From: Seriola aureovittata
Taxonomy: Eukaryota; Chordata; Actinopteri; Carangiformes; Carangidae
Direction of reading: 5' to 3'
Length of the DNA: 64,000 nt
Assembly: GCF_021018895.1 (NCBI RefSeq)
Contig: NC_079373.1
Span: 4,715,501-4,779,500, forward strand
Shown: piece after piece, positions 16,506 to 29,500 of the stretch
Layout of the letters: every line of letters begins with the position of its first letter
Position numbering within the stretch: the stretch's first letter is position 1
Made by a program: the position numbers and the translations under genes
Notes under the pieces: model-generated
Database searches by the model: none
What the model saw: only the letters and a program-made list of their open reading frames with translations
Told to the model about the DNA's origin: nothing

Positions 16506-19500
16506 TCATATGCTGCCGTCTTTTGGTCCACCACTGATATCTGGGATCTGATCTGCAAAGGACTGGGTCATCCACTGTCCGTCTGGAAGCTGGCCGCCTG
16601 CTGTCTGTGACGTGGTCGCTTCCTGTGCTCCTTCTGAAGAAACAGCGCAAACAAACTGATAATGTGACACTACCTGAAGGACTGTGGTTTGTCAGCTTCA
16701 CGCAAGGATTTAGCATCTTGCTCAGAAAATACAATATAATTCAGAATTGTAGTTTGAATGGATTAATAATGTCAGCCTGTGTTCAGGCTATAGTGGAAAT
16801 ACCTGTTGCCATTTTCATTTTACCAAAAATGAGAACTTTCCCTTTAAATGTTTGTTTATTTAAAACGGATGCTATCACCAGATTACTATGATTAATTGGC
16901 AGGACCTGAGATGTCTGTATTTATCTGAATTCCTTTTCCCTGTGGTCATGATTCAGAATAAGATACCATTGCTAAAGAGATCAGAACCACGTCTGCTGTA
17001 TCCCGACTCCCCCTCAGGTTCAGGAGTGTGTGTTGTTACCTGTGTTTCCTCCAGATGAGAATGTACAGTGACCGTTGGTCTGGCTCTGGGCCTCTTCAGG
17101 TCCTTTCTCTACATATGCTCCACCATAGGCATCTTCATAACCAGGATCATACTGCTCCTCCTTAATCGCCATCCTTTTGGCGTCCTCTGATGATGGAAAA
17201 ACAAAAAAGCAAGAATAAACAAATTGTCAATCATGCTCTCAGCTGAACCCACAGACTAAACTAATGGCAAGATTTTAACATCACGATGTACTGAAACACA
17301 GAAGCTGTCAGGCCAACGATGCTACATCTTTCCATGCTCATATAAATGTTTAAAAAGTCATTTTAATGATGCTCATTGCTTTATGCAGTGTGTTGCTTCT
17401 GTATGTCATGATGCTGCTTTGACTCACCCTTGGCCAAACCGAGGTCAAACGTGTAGTCGATCTCCTCGATCTCAGTGCTTCTTTGTACGCCCTTCAGGTG
17501 ATCTCTGAGCTCCCTCAGTTTGATGTAGAAGTGGACTTTGTCCTGAGCACGAGGGAACTGAGCACAACGAGCGCTGGAAGACGGCATCAAATACAGAGCC
17601 TGTGTGGGGGAACTGATGGTCAGTTGAAGGTTTTTTGAAGCAGAAGTTTTTGTTGAAAGATTTTCTAAACTGGCTGCTCTCCTTCATGAAACTTCTCTGT
17701 TTTCTTTTCATTGTTAAGTGGAACAAATATTTTAGATGTCTCCAAATTTGCAGAAGTATTGATTCTCACTTTTTCAGCTGTTAGTGTTGATTTTGACTGA
17801 TATCAAGTAGGCATCAGTTACTTTACTGAAAAGGGAAGCCCTTGAACATTCAGTCTGGTAAATGGCTTTTCTAGTCTTATCGACCACAAGCCACATTCAC
17901 AGGAACTTGTTCTATACATACAGGGATTTTCTACTATGCACACACACCAATGCTACACTGGGGGCGATTTGTGGTTGAGTATCTTGCCCAAGAACTATTC
18001 AAAATGTGGACTGAAAGAGCCAGGAGTCAAACCACTGACCTTCTGATGAGTGGACGACCGGCTCTTGCTCCTGAGCCACAGCCACAGTTTGGGGCCACTC
18101 AACAAAATCTTTTTTTTCACTCTTCTTTTTACAAGCATGACAAAAATTTTAACTTTTGTTACAAATTTTTGGAAGTGAGTTTTAGTAATTATCACTATAG
18201 ACATTATATTTTATAATCTATGATACCATTTTAAATTAGTGTGGGTCTGATGATCAACCAGTATCATTACATCAGTAATAATATTTGTTCAAATTTTTGA
18301 TAAATGATACTGAACGATGTGAGTTCACATGGACAGCATCTGTAATATGATCCCACCGCTTGAGATGTGGATGAAAGTGTGATGATGGTGTTAAAACATC
18401 CACAGCGGTTTCACACAGGAGAGACGTCAGTTTGGAAATGTGTCAAACTTTCATCAACATCCTTTAAAACAGTTGTGTCATGTTTGAGTTCTCACCACGT
18501 CACAGTCGGGGATCTTGTGTGGCTGCAAACCAAATTCAAGCTTCTGTGGTTTTTTACCAAACAACTCTCTGCAGAACATTTCATAGATACCTGTGGGACA
18601 AGAAAAAAAAAAACTGAAATATATCACTTTAATTCACTTTAGAGAATAATTTTACCGCAAATGTTCCTCTGTCGTAGAAGGGCGCTTACATTTTCCATTG
18701 AAAACAGCAATAAGAGGCTTATATTTCTTTAACTTCTCTACGAGAATTTTGCCTCCTTCACGTAACTCTTTACTGTTGAGATGAAAACAAAAGGAAAATG
18801 GTTACAATACAGCATTACAATAAAAACTCTGATCTCAAAGCATGGTGGTGAGAGATCAAATCAAAATCCATGAGTGGTACCACTGATATGTCTAACATGT
18901 TGTTACCTTGAGAGGTCTTTACTCCCTGGCGTCGCCCTGGCCACCATGTTGGTGAAGCCCATTTTGTACTTGACAGGCAAGGTGGTGTCATGCATGTGGT
19001 TGAGCTGCTCCTCAGTAAATCCAGACAGAAACAGGCACTTCCCTGGAATCAAAAAGTTACCGGTCGTTCATCTCTGCAGCTGAAAAAGCTGATGTATCTG
19101 ACTGAAGTTAATGGTGTCACAGCTTCCGGATTAATGTTTAATTTATGACATAGGAAGAGTACATTAAAAAAATAAAATTTGACCTGTAAAAGTCACTTTA
19201 CAGAAAAAGCCCTGATTCCAAAGGCCTAAAACTTAACTGGTCCTAAGAAAGGTAGTTTGAAGAAACCAAAACTATTCACCATCCTCTGATCATTCTTGCA
19301 GACTAGCACAGGAACCATATTTTACTACTACAAAACTCAAAATCATTCTCGTCACATAACTTACAAAAATGATTTCCAGGTCCTGGAAACCATCGTCCAA
19401 TGAAAGCTGCCATCAGCCCTGGATTGATACCGATCTGAAAAAAGAACGGCAGATGTTTTTTTACAAACTCAAATTCTTTCCCAATAACACAGCACTTGGT

Positions 19501-21678
19501 TCCACGGTAAAACTGACAGAAATATGACCTTACAATGACATAGTCCAGGTTGTAGTCTAGTAGGTCTGGTAGAGTTTTTTTCATGACTTCCTCTTCTGAC
19601 ATTCCCTTGAAGCGGTCAATTTTCCTCTTCACCTTCTTGAAGCTTTCATCGATCTTCTCCTGCTTGCCGTCTGCCTGAGCATCAGTGCCCTTCTTGGGCT
19701 TAGGACCGGGTTTGGCTCTAGGTGCATTTGGGTCCTTAGGAGGCTTTGGTGCCTTTGGTGCCTTTGGTGCCTTAGGTACTTTTGGTGGTTTGGGTGCCTT
19801 GGGTTCCTTCGGTTGAGCTGTTCTGCCTCTCTTCTTGGCTGGGGCTATAAGAACAGGTAAGAAAGGGGATTTCAAAAGGAAGCACTGTCTGAACTAAGTC
19901 ACCCTACTTTTACACTTTTCTGAACTGTTGACTCCATATTACGCAACCTTAATATTACTCCATTTAGTTCAATTTCTGGAATGTTTGGTGGCATACCAAG
20001 CTTCTATGCAAACCACATTACTGCTTTAAATTATTTCAGGAAACCAAATATATTTGAAAAGTCTGTCACTAATCCACAAAGAGCTTTTCTACAAAGGCAT
20101 GCCTACTAGCCAGCATGCTAACACCATGTATTGTAGTATTACAGTATTTTTAATATGATATTCCCATTTAGGTGCACACTTACTGTGGACACACTGAATC
20201 GACACTTTATGACAAATTAACTCATTTTCAACCTGGGCCACAACCAGATGCCACATACAGTGAAGCTGTTTTATTCAAAAGGGATCAAAGTACGTTTTGC
20301 CATGTTGGCAGGCTCCTGTTGATCCATCATGGGATCTGGATTAGCCATGTGCGCCATGGCTTCCTCTCCCGCCTGCCTCTCCGGGTAGTGAAACTGATGG
20401 TTGGAGTTGAAGCCTGAATACTGGGCCTGGAGAGCGTGGAACTGCTGGGCAGACTGAACCCTGTGGTGGAAGAATAATTAAGAAAAACAGTAGAATGAAC
20501 AAAATGGCACTGGGTTGTGCTGTGGGGCTAAACCGGAATCAGGCCAGTGTTTCATGTACCCTTTGTGCTTTTTTTGTTTAACTATTTTCTGTATTTGACT
20601 GAGTGTAACTCAATCGCAGTGTAACTGTCATGATGCGTAATTTGGTTTGATAAATGAATAAACACAACTGATGCATTTTCTCTTATTACTGTTATGATTC
20701 AATGAATCCTCATGTAGATTCCTTTATGAAAACCTAATTATTATGTCCAAGTTGTTTAGTAGAGAATCTCTTACCAAACTACAGCCTTAAAAAAGGCTGT
20801 AAAGTTGAATCAACGGCTCTTTAATCTTTTATTTATCTATGTGAGTGCAATATGTGTAGCAGGTGCAGTATCTTCACTCCACCTGATTTGCTTCTGCTCT
20901 CAGTGCTGTGGACATCATTTTATTATTTCAATGTTAGTATAAATTGTCACTTTCAATGCATCACTGTCAACTATGTTGATCTATTTTGCATTGTCATAAC
21001 CATGTCTATAGCCACAGTGTAAATTTTTATTTATTGTATGTAATATTTAGATTTGACTTAGAAATGTATTTTCTCTACCCAGTGTGTCTGTTTACTAGAG
21101 CATGTTGATGGCACAATAATTTCTTCATGGATTAATAGAGTTCTATCTCATCTTATATATGTTTAAACTAAAACTGATCATCATAATCTGAATAAAGAGA
21201 ATTTATTGCAAGTCTGCTGTAACTTTTGTTAGGTGTACCTAATAAACTCACAGCTAAGTGTATATCAGTTCTGAAATTTGGGAGTCAGAGTTGCTTGCAA
21301 ATTATTTCCACACCATATGATGCGCCCACACTTTTAATCCATAGTCAACAATGGTGAGAATGTTGTGAAGCTTCACATCATACTAAGGGAAACGATCAGA
21401 CATGCCTTTGTTCTCCCTGTATTAAAGCACAATAAAGTAAATTGTCATTCAGGGTGTACAATCCGAATGACATTATGAAAAAAATGGTGAAAGAAAGGTC
21501 AAAGGAGCAGCTGGTTGCACATGCTTTCATTTCATTTTCATCACACTTTGCCATTTAGAGAGTTTTGCTGCTATAATCTGATCCTGTATGGGCACACTGT
21601 GGTGAGGAGGAAGACTCACCACTGTTGAAGATACTCTGGGGAGACAACAGGCAGTGATCCATTCATCTTTTCTTCCAT
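16506..21678 (-). CDS. tdg: G/T mismatch-specific thymine DNA glycosylase, tandem copy 1
   Basis: Base-excision glycosylase removing T or U opposite G and 5-formyl/carboxylcytosine in nuclear DNA (active demethylation). Ten coding exons, high to low: 21678-21620, 20460-20294, 19844-19534, 19434-19365, 19042-18907, 18772-18690, 18590-18496, 17599-17428, 17186-17040, 16633-16506; 455 aa (human 410). The MUG/TDG core has GINPG with catalytic Asn183, [15 protein letters not shown], the insertion loop MPSSSAR (Arg318, human Arg275) and [14 protein letters not shown]. The C-terminal region keeps the SUMO-acceptor motif IKEE (372-375) and [12 protein letters not shown]. The N-terminal region has a Lys/Pro/Ala repeat ([13 protein letters not shown]). 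Odd: the loop that reads KGHHYP in human TDG is IGRWFP here. A noncoding first exon ends near 22298. Confidence 0.93.
17862..18090 (-). mobile_element. tRNA-derived SINE in tdg copy 1 intron
   Basis: Read on the minus strand, 18078-18062 gives TGGCTCAGGAGCAAGAG (tRNA A-box pattern) and 18033-18023 gives GGTTTGACTCC (B-box pattern GGTTCRANNCC with changes). The sequence between and after them matches a SINE type very common in fish (the familiar '...GGTCAGTGGTTTGA...' head). The 3' limit near 17862 is approximate. Not a functional tRNA gene: no cloverleaf was found beyond the promoter boxes. Confidence 0.65.
21228..21262. repeat. Fragment of dispersed repeat ending in GGTGTACCTAATAAA
   Basis: The word TTAGGTGTACCTAATAAACT is the terminus of a widespread fish repeat; the opposite orientation of the same end occurs at 45359 (TTTATTAGGTACACC). 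Confidence 0.45.
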
Positions 21679-22297
21679 CTTTTGGGTGGTTTGACTTTAT
21701 TAAATAAACCAATATATGCATGTTGAGGTGATGTACATGTGGTTTAGCATATTAAAGAGTCTGGCAGTGTATGAAACTGAATGCATGTGGCAGGGTATTG
21801 TAGACAAACTGTGGAGTTAGCAACAAAAGATAAACCATAACATAAATAATACCAACAAAGGACAACGCAGATGATGATGATACATTAAAAGGAAGTTAAA
21901 ATACCGCTATGCAGAACGCACATTATGAAACAGTAGATATCTTAAACACCAAATTCTGTAAACAAATTCCATTCTCCATGGCTATGCTAACTAACAAGCT
22001 AAACCCGGATGAAAACAAGTTATCAATTTGCCGTTATTTAAAACAGGTTTAGAGTACACTTCTAGCATGTAAAAGTAGTTTAAAGATATATCATTAAAAT
22101 CAGGTGTTTTGTATTCCGAACAATAATATAAAAGGTTTTGTTTACAGCGGTTCAGACACAGTGCCACAAGTACAGCTAATGTTAGCCAACGAGTTGCTGC
22201 TCGGCTAACTTAGCATGGATGAATGGTTTCGCTTCCACAGAGATTCCTCCCAAAGAAACTGTACACAGTTTAACAGTATTTATAAGCTTAAACATAC
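21679..22297 (-). other. First intron of tdg copy 1 (between noncoding exon 1 and start codon)
   Basis: No coding similarity. It separates the CAG|GTATGTT donor at 22298/22297 from the exon holding the ATG (21678). The exact acceptor of the exon holding the ATG was not resolved. Confidence 0.45.
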
Positions 22298-22700
22298 CTG
22301 TTATGGGTAAGGTTTAAATCTGCCTCCTCTGTATAGATAACTGTTATTTTTCCATCTACCCCGCTCTTCTATAATCAATACTTGGGGTGCTACACAGGCA
22401 ACAAAGACATGACAGTCCTGCCGGTCAACTTTGACACCGGAAGATGTCAAGTCTGAGATGTGGGGGTGCAAAAAGAAAAACAACTTCTATCTATAATCAA
22501 GAAACATTTTTCAAAGGAATACATTTTAGACTATTGAATAATATAAGCTTGTAATCAGTGTATCTGTTTACATATGGTATTTGTAATGTAAACTGCATTA
22601 TAAGGTCGCAACCAAACATAACGGTACGCGCCTATTTCAGCATTGGTATGAGCTGCTCGACTTTTAAACTCTGCGAGGTGGTTTTCTATTGGCTGGTAGT
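22298..22700 (-). promoter_or_regulatory. Noncoding exon 1 and probable promoter of tdg copy 1
   Basis: The minus strand has CAG|GTATGTT at 22300-22291, and the identical ten bases occur at the same place upstream of tdg copy 2 (30513-30504), supporting a shared 5' UTR exon donor. Further upstream on the minus strand, GCCAATAG (about 22694-22687) is a CCAAT box. The start site is not determined. Confidence 0.45.
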
Positions 22701-23597
22701 CTGCGGCGTTTAAAGGGGTTTGCAGTATTTCACTGTTTGATTTGCCTAATTATTTTTCTCTGTGAACGTCCAATAGGGAGTACAACAACTATTACTACTA
22801 CTGCTATGATAAAATCTATCTAGGTTAAAGGAGAGTCCCAGTGTTTTTCAACACGGAATTAATTCAACTCATATAATAAACACAAACATCTGTAATATAA
22901 CATCTTCATACCACATTGTATCAATGTTGTAATAAAAGTACCTCATTTATTATACAACCCCTGTTAAACTACACTGTTACTCTTTACCTGCCACACATAA
23001 GTGCCTTTTATTTATTATTCACAGGTAGAGGACACTACTTCTAAGCCGTCTCTGCAACTATCTAATTTTGTTTTGTAGTGTATAATACCAAACAATTGTA
23101 TAATTGTACAATAATAATACAATATGTCACTGTTTACCTGCCTCATCCAACTGCCTTTATTTATTATATATAGATATAGGACTCTTCCTATTCATATTTA
23201 TCTTTTTTATACATCTTGTTTGATCCACTAAAGCATTAATCATTTCTTCTGATGGCTTGTGTGTGTGTTTTCCTACATTACGGATTATATATCATAGCTT
23301 CCCATGAATGTCTTAAACAATCAGACAATAAATGTAGCAGCTTTAGAAGAGATTTAATAACTCTGTACCTTTTTTTAGATTAGAAATTCCAGAGTACAAT
23401 TACCTATTTATACAGCTGATAAATCATAAAATGTCATTCTTTCAAAATACAAAAATAAGTCACTGGACACACATACCTTACAAAAATGCAATAAATAGTG
23501 ATAAAAAATAACACCAAAAACATGCACAGTCCATGTGGGAGTTAGAAAATGTGACTGTTGTCGGCACTTTCTTTCTTGTGCGTCCCACTGCAAACCC
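22701..23597. other. Spacer between the tdg copies
   Basis: AT-rich. Two imperfect copies of a local motif (CTTTACCTGCC ... TTTATTTATTAT, 22975-23030 and 23130-23185) suggest a small duplication. The right part is the 3' UTR of tdg copy 2. No gene seen. Confidence 0.4.
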
Positions 23598-26500
23598 TCA
23601 GGAACAGTGTGACTCTTCTTCTTTTGTGGTGTCATCAGCGGGTTTTATACTCTCACTGATGCATGTTGTGGCCAGTGCGACTGGTATCTGCTGAGCGAAC
23701 ATCTCCAGCCGCAGTGGTTCTGTGTCATGTTGTTCACTGACTGGCCTACAATGTCCATTTCTGCAACACACCACAATAAAGATGGATTACACTGCTTTGC
23801 TAACAACCTGGTAATAGTTCAGCAAATTATCTAATTTCAGGAAACCACCCGAAAGATATTTTAAATGACAGTGGCAGTGTTTTTGTGTGTTTTATGTAAT
23901 TTACTGCAAACTATGTAAACTTAACAAAGTGAATACCATTTTTCAAAGCTTGTCATAATTTATGTGACTGACAAATTAATTTTTACTTCCAGGATGGTCA
24001 CTAATTCAATTAATATCAGCATTGTACAAAAACAAAACAACTCAGACTTTACCATGACCTTGCTTTAGACAGGTAATCAGTCAGTGTCCATGTGGAAAGT
24101 AACTACGAACATTTACACAAGTACTACTGTACTACAATTCTGAGGTAATTGTATCTAAGTGTTTTCATTTCATGCTGCTTTATTACATTTTAGTCCACAA
24201 CATGTTTCTGATGGCTGTAATAACTACTTAGAGTTAGTCATGATCATGAGCCTCAAAAACACAAGACATTTTATACAGTAAATTACCAAAACATACTGGG
24301 AAGTATATAAAATGAGTAAATTAGCTGTACTGAGGTCAATATTAAAATGGGGTTTACATGTAAATGCATCAATAACAATAATCCAAGATAAAAATGTGGC
24401 CCTGACAGAACCCTGTATAATGAGGACTTTAACTGTTATACTTAAAGTAAATTTTTCTGATAATACATATGGACTTTTATCATAAAGTATTTTCAAATTG
24501 TGATATTTCTACTTTTACTTAAGTAAAAGTTCTGAATACTTACTGAATACTTCCACCACTGGTAATCAGTCACAGTGGTTTGGAGTCATTTTTACAGTGA
24601 TGTCAAAAGCACCTGAAACATTTTTTTTATAAATAAAAGGAAGTCCAATTGCAGATACTTCCAGCTAAATTCAGTGAGAACTATATCTGCACTACCTGTG
24701 TGCTACGGTAGACAGGCCTGGTTGTTCTCTTCTCCTCAGTTTCTTTTAGTTGGTGATGTTGCTGCTTTGCCTCGCGTTGTGGTGGAGACCACTACAGCTT
24801 TCATACTCTGGATCCACCTGCTCTTCTTTGATTGCAATCCTCTTGGCATCCTCTGCAGAACGAAACCATCAGAAAGGAGTTAGATTTGAATTCTGATACA
24901 AATATACCCTGCTTATATTTCAGAAAATCTCTGCATCCAACACTCTACCTTTAGCCAGCTGCAGGTCGAAGGAGTACTGTGTCTCCATCACCTCGTGACT
25001 GGGTCCCAAACCTTTCATCTGGTCTCTTAGCTCCTTCAGCTTGATGTAGAAATGCACCTTATCCTGCGCACGGGGAAACTGGGCACAGCGAGGGCTTGAT
25101 GAGGGCATCAAGTAGCACACCTAGGTGACAGGAAATATGCTGTGAGGACTGTTTCTTGTATTGCTGAGTATATTTTAAGAATAATTCAAGTCCTGTTTCT
25201 TCCTACTGTTTCAGTCTCTGGGATTTTGTAGGGCTGCAGACCGAACTCCAGATTCTTTGCCTTCACACCAAAGGTTTCTTTGCAGAAGATTTCATAAATA
25301 CCTGTAAAAATAAAAGAAAAAAAAACATATCAATTCACTGTTCAACTTATCAAATAGCTTTATGAATAAGCCACATAAACACTTCCAGCAGAAACGGACA
25401 AAAGCAAAGTAGTTTGAGTGTTTCATTAATTTTACCTTTGCCATTAAAAGCTGCTATTAATGGCTTGTACTTCTGCAGCTTGTCAAGTAACTGTCGACCT
25501 CCTTCTCGAATCTCCTTACTGGAACAAAAACATGAAACCAGAAAATATTTTCAATGTTTTTTCTGAACGTACACACTGGATTACACCCTCGCTAATGATG
25601 ATCTTAGAATTCAGTCTTCAGCTCCACTAACTCTGAATCATATCCGCTGTAAAATGACTAAATTGTGCATGTAAATAACATCTTTTAAGTGAAACTGCAT
25701 TTCTATAAACTTTATACATCAATGTGTGTTTTTTTTCCCCTCACCTGGAGAGGTCCTTGCTGCCAGGTGTGGTCCTCTCCACCATGTTGGTGAAGCCGAT
25801 GCTGTATTTCTCCGGCAGGCTCTGATCGTGCATGTAGTTGAGCTGCTCTTCAGTCAGACCAGAGAGAAACAGACATTTCCCTGCAGAGAATAGAGGGGTT
25901 GAAATGTTATTTGACAGCTGGAAAATGTGCAGGTTTGTTTTCTAGCATAATGTAGTGAGCTGGGGATGATAGCGGATTCTGCCACGCAATTAAATATTTT
26001 AATTTTAAATTGATGTGCTGTGCTGATATAGTGACCTTCTGAGGTAAAGGGACAGTCACTGATGGCAGCAGTATCAAATATTTTTGGCTGCCTCACCGGC
26101 AATAAACAATAAAAAGTGCACGATTCGTAAAGACTAAAATTACACATGTAAAAGATGCTGAGAGACAAGAAATACTCTGTGTCTGTTATACTTTAGAAAC
26201 AGTGTGATAACTTTATCTACACCTTAAAGCTCATGATGAAATCATTGTACACACTGATCTTAGCGACCTCTTATTTTGAAAACCAGTCTGGCAAAAACAT
26301 TCACTCATGATAAATTTGAATTTGGCATTCATGCATTTTCTATTGGTCCGTGAAATGTTGACAGTGCCCTTTACTGACCCCTTAAAAAGTGAACAAAAAC
26401 ATTTTTCAACATTGTACAACAGTATCATGCATACTGTGTATCCTGCTGTCTGTTTGTTCCAGTGAATCACTGAAGCTACATCATTTATACACAGAGTGAA

Positions 26501-29500
26501 ATATTCAAACCCAAGACACCATTTTTTTTTTTTTTTTATGGCTGCACCAACACATTGGATTGAAAGTTACAAAGTTGCATCACATCCTTGTGTTGGGATC
26601 TCTGGAGGCTTTGGGATCTCTATTTGCATTTGAAATTACGAGTTTGAACAAATCTGAGCTGCATGACAAACTTTGTAATGATGGACCCGCCGCTGTGTCC
26701 AACAGGGTGGAAAAGTGAATACTGGAATGTATTCCCTGTAGTCAGTAATGAAATTGAATTTCAACATACAGAAATGGTTTCCTGGGTTTGGGTAATGGTG
26801 TCCTTTGAAGGCTGACAATAGTCCTGGGTTAATTCCAATCTGAGGAGAAACATGAAGGGGTTACCATGGCAACAGACCTAAAAACTACAGATTTATGTTG
26901 CTGAAATCTTACGCCACAGATACATTGTGTGTAAAGCGTTTTAAAATCTGGCAGCTTTCCTTGTATAATTGGCACAAACAACATTAACCCACTAATTATC
27001 CAAATAAACAAACATAAATTCTTAATAGGCCCCTAGTAAATGACTCACTATCAAAATGTCAAGATTGTAGGTAATAACGTCAGGCAGGGTTTTGGCCATA
27101 ACCTCAGCCACTGACATGCCGTTAAAGCGGTTGAGAACCCTCTTGGCCTTCTTGGCGGCCTCAGCCTCGTCCTCCTCTTCCTGCGTCTCGCCCTCCTCCG
27201 CTTGGTGCTTTGGAGGCCGGCCTCTCTTTTTCTTCACTGGTGTCACAGCTAGGACAGAGAGGAGGAAAGTGTTGAGGTGCGACAGTGACTGATAAAAGGA
27301 AAAACACACCCATCGGTGGATTCACAAGAAAACCGTTGTCATTAAGGACAGAGGAACACAGAGGAAAATGGTGTAAATATGGATCCAAAACCTAAATGTA
27401 GAAGCCGTTATGAGCATTTTGATTTACATTTTATGACTTTTTTTTCTTGTAAAAACACATGACCGTAAACTTTTTTAGTGTAGGCTGAAAGGGAACTATT
27501 GTGTGTCATACCAACACACATGAAAGTGTTGGTATAAAAACAATAATTTGTAGGTGACTTGCCCCTTTTTAACTGTAAGATGAAAGTTATGATATGTAAC
27601 TTCTCCACATTAAAACGTCTAAAAGTGAACAGAACTACGTTAAATATTTTTTTCAGTTGTGTTCTTACATTATCTCAAATGTTTCCATCAATTCTCAAAC
27701 CAGAGAAATCTGTGATCTTAAACTGGTGGTCGCCTGTCACTGACATCATATCTGCTTTGTGTATGTGTCATTGTTGTGGGTGTCTGCCAGAAGCTCTAAA
27801 TTGACTTTTTATCCAGTTTTACGTCACATTTTTAAGATACGTTTTACAGATTTCTAGATTTTTACACCTTGCTTGTTTACAACTATGTTTTTTAACCACA
27901 TGAAGGATTTTAGTCATCGGATGTCTGGATCGTAAATTATGAGAGAAAAAAGCCAGGCAAATGTTAGACAGCTCAGCTTCTCTGAGATGCCCTGCGTCAG
28001 GCAAAGAGCGCCAGTAAATAACTGATTTTTAAAAAGGAAACTGCTTTATTACTTGTTTCTACTGGTTTTAATCCCCTGGTCCATTGGTTATAAACAAAAT
28101 GACAATTCTGTGGATGCCTGTAAAAACCTCCTGAATGTCTGGATCATACATTTTCAGAGAAACAATTGAAACAAAGGTTAGCTGCAGCCTCAGCTCCCAG
28201 CCCCTCCCTGAGGTCTCTGTGACTGCATTGATTTTTAATATGAAACTGCTTTATTCTTTGTTTTTACCGGTTATAATCACCTGGTCTATTTGTTTTGGAG
28301 ACACTGAAGGACTCCAAACCAAGTGAAGCTGATGGTAATGGTGGTGAAGACAACTCCTATGATCCCGTTCTAATTCACAATGTCAAACACCGTCCTTAGT
28401 TATTGTTTTGATTGAGCAATCCCTAGTGGCAGAAGTTACATACACTGCGTTTAATTATTTTGGAGAATCATCATCAATAAGTTCTTTTGCCAAGGCCAAT
28501 CATGTCCTTGCAGTATAAGTAAAAATAAATCAACTGCTACATATTTGTATAGGTATGGTATGGATAGGCTACACAAAAACCTGTGAGGTCTTGCTTTAGG
28601 TGTGAGGGAACGTTGGATCAATAATATCATCTATACCTGGAGGTGGACCAGCAGTCTGAGGCTGGTGCTGGACACTCAGCTCCTGCTGCTGTATGTTATG
28701 GTGATGCTGAGGGTGGTGCAGGACTGCAAGATGCTGCTGCTGCTGCTGCTGCTGCTGATGCTGCTCCCTGACGTTCTGCTGGTACATCGGCTCTTGATAG
28801 TGATTTGGGGCTGCGGGATAGTTCTGGTAAAAAGGTTCCTGGTAAAGAGGTGGCTCTCGATGGACTGATAGCTCAGCCATGACAGGCTCATCTCTGGGAT
28901 CTTCTGTGTAGTGGCCCATGTTGTGATATGGCATCACATGCTGTGCCTCAGGATGCTGCTGGCTGGACTGGTACCTAGGAAAAGAAGAGGGTTCATGAGA
29001 GAAGAGGAGAGGGAGAGGACGACAAAGAAGGTTAAAGAGAGAAGGGAGAGGATGGTGAGCAAAAGCAGAAAATGAAAGCGGACCCGGACACAGCAAGAAA
29101 AGACAAATTATGTCTGGTGTTCAATGCAGTGTGTGAAGTGAGTGAGGAAAACTTACAAGACACAATACTTACAAACAAACATGCTGATGAACACCTGTTT
29201 GTATTCTCTGCATTACATTCACTTCACCTTCTGTAGCTATTTGATCTGAGCATATAACCTTGAACTCCTACTTCTCACATCCACACATAGGTCTTTGTAA
29301 CACTAAAGCTATTGTTCTCCTCAGTAAAATGTGTCTAGAATGGAATGAAGACATACAAACATTCAATAGGACTTGCAAAATCACTGTGACTGTGATTGAT
29401 ATGATATTCAACAACAAATTAAACATGTGGAGAATTCATTTTACAGCTGTATAAACACTACAGTTGAAAAATAGGCTGTGTAAGAGCCACTGCAAGTGCA

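Noticed and set aside
18023..18078. Possible tRNA gene on the minus strand
   Set aside because: Only A- and B-box remnants are present, inside a SINE; no complete cloverleaf.
24746..24806. Direct read-through as the true C-terminus of tdg copy 2
   Set aside because: The residues are unrelated to any TDG tail, while a phase-correct splice to 23760 restores the conserved tail; kept only as a possible isoform.
28602..28868. Leucine-rich + strand frame
   Set aside because: Antisense of the Gln/His-rich tdg copy 2 exon; the poly-Leu is the CTG complement of the CAG repeat.
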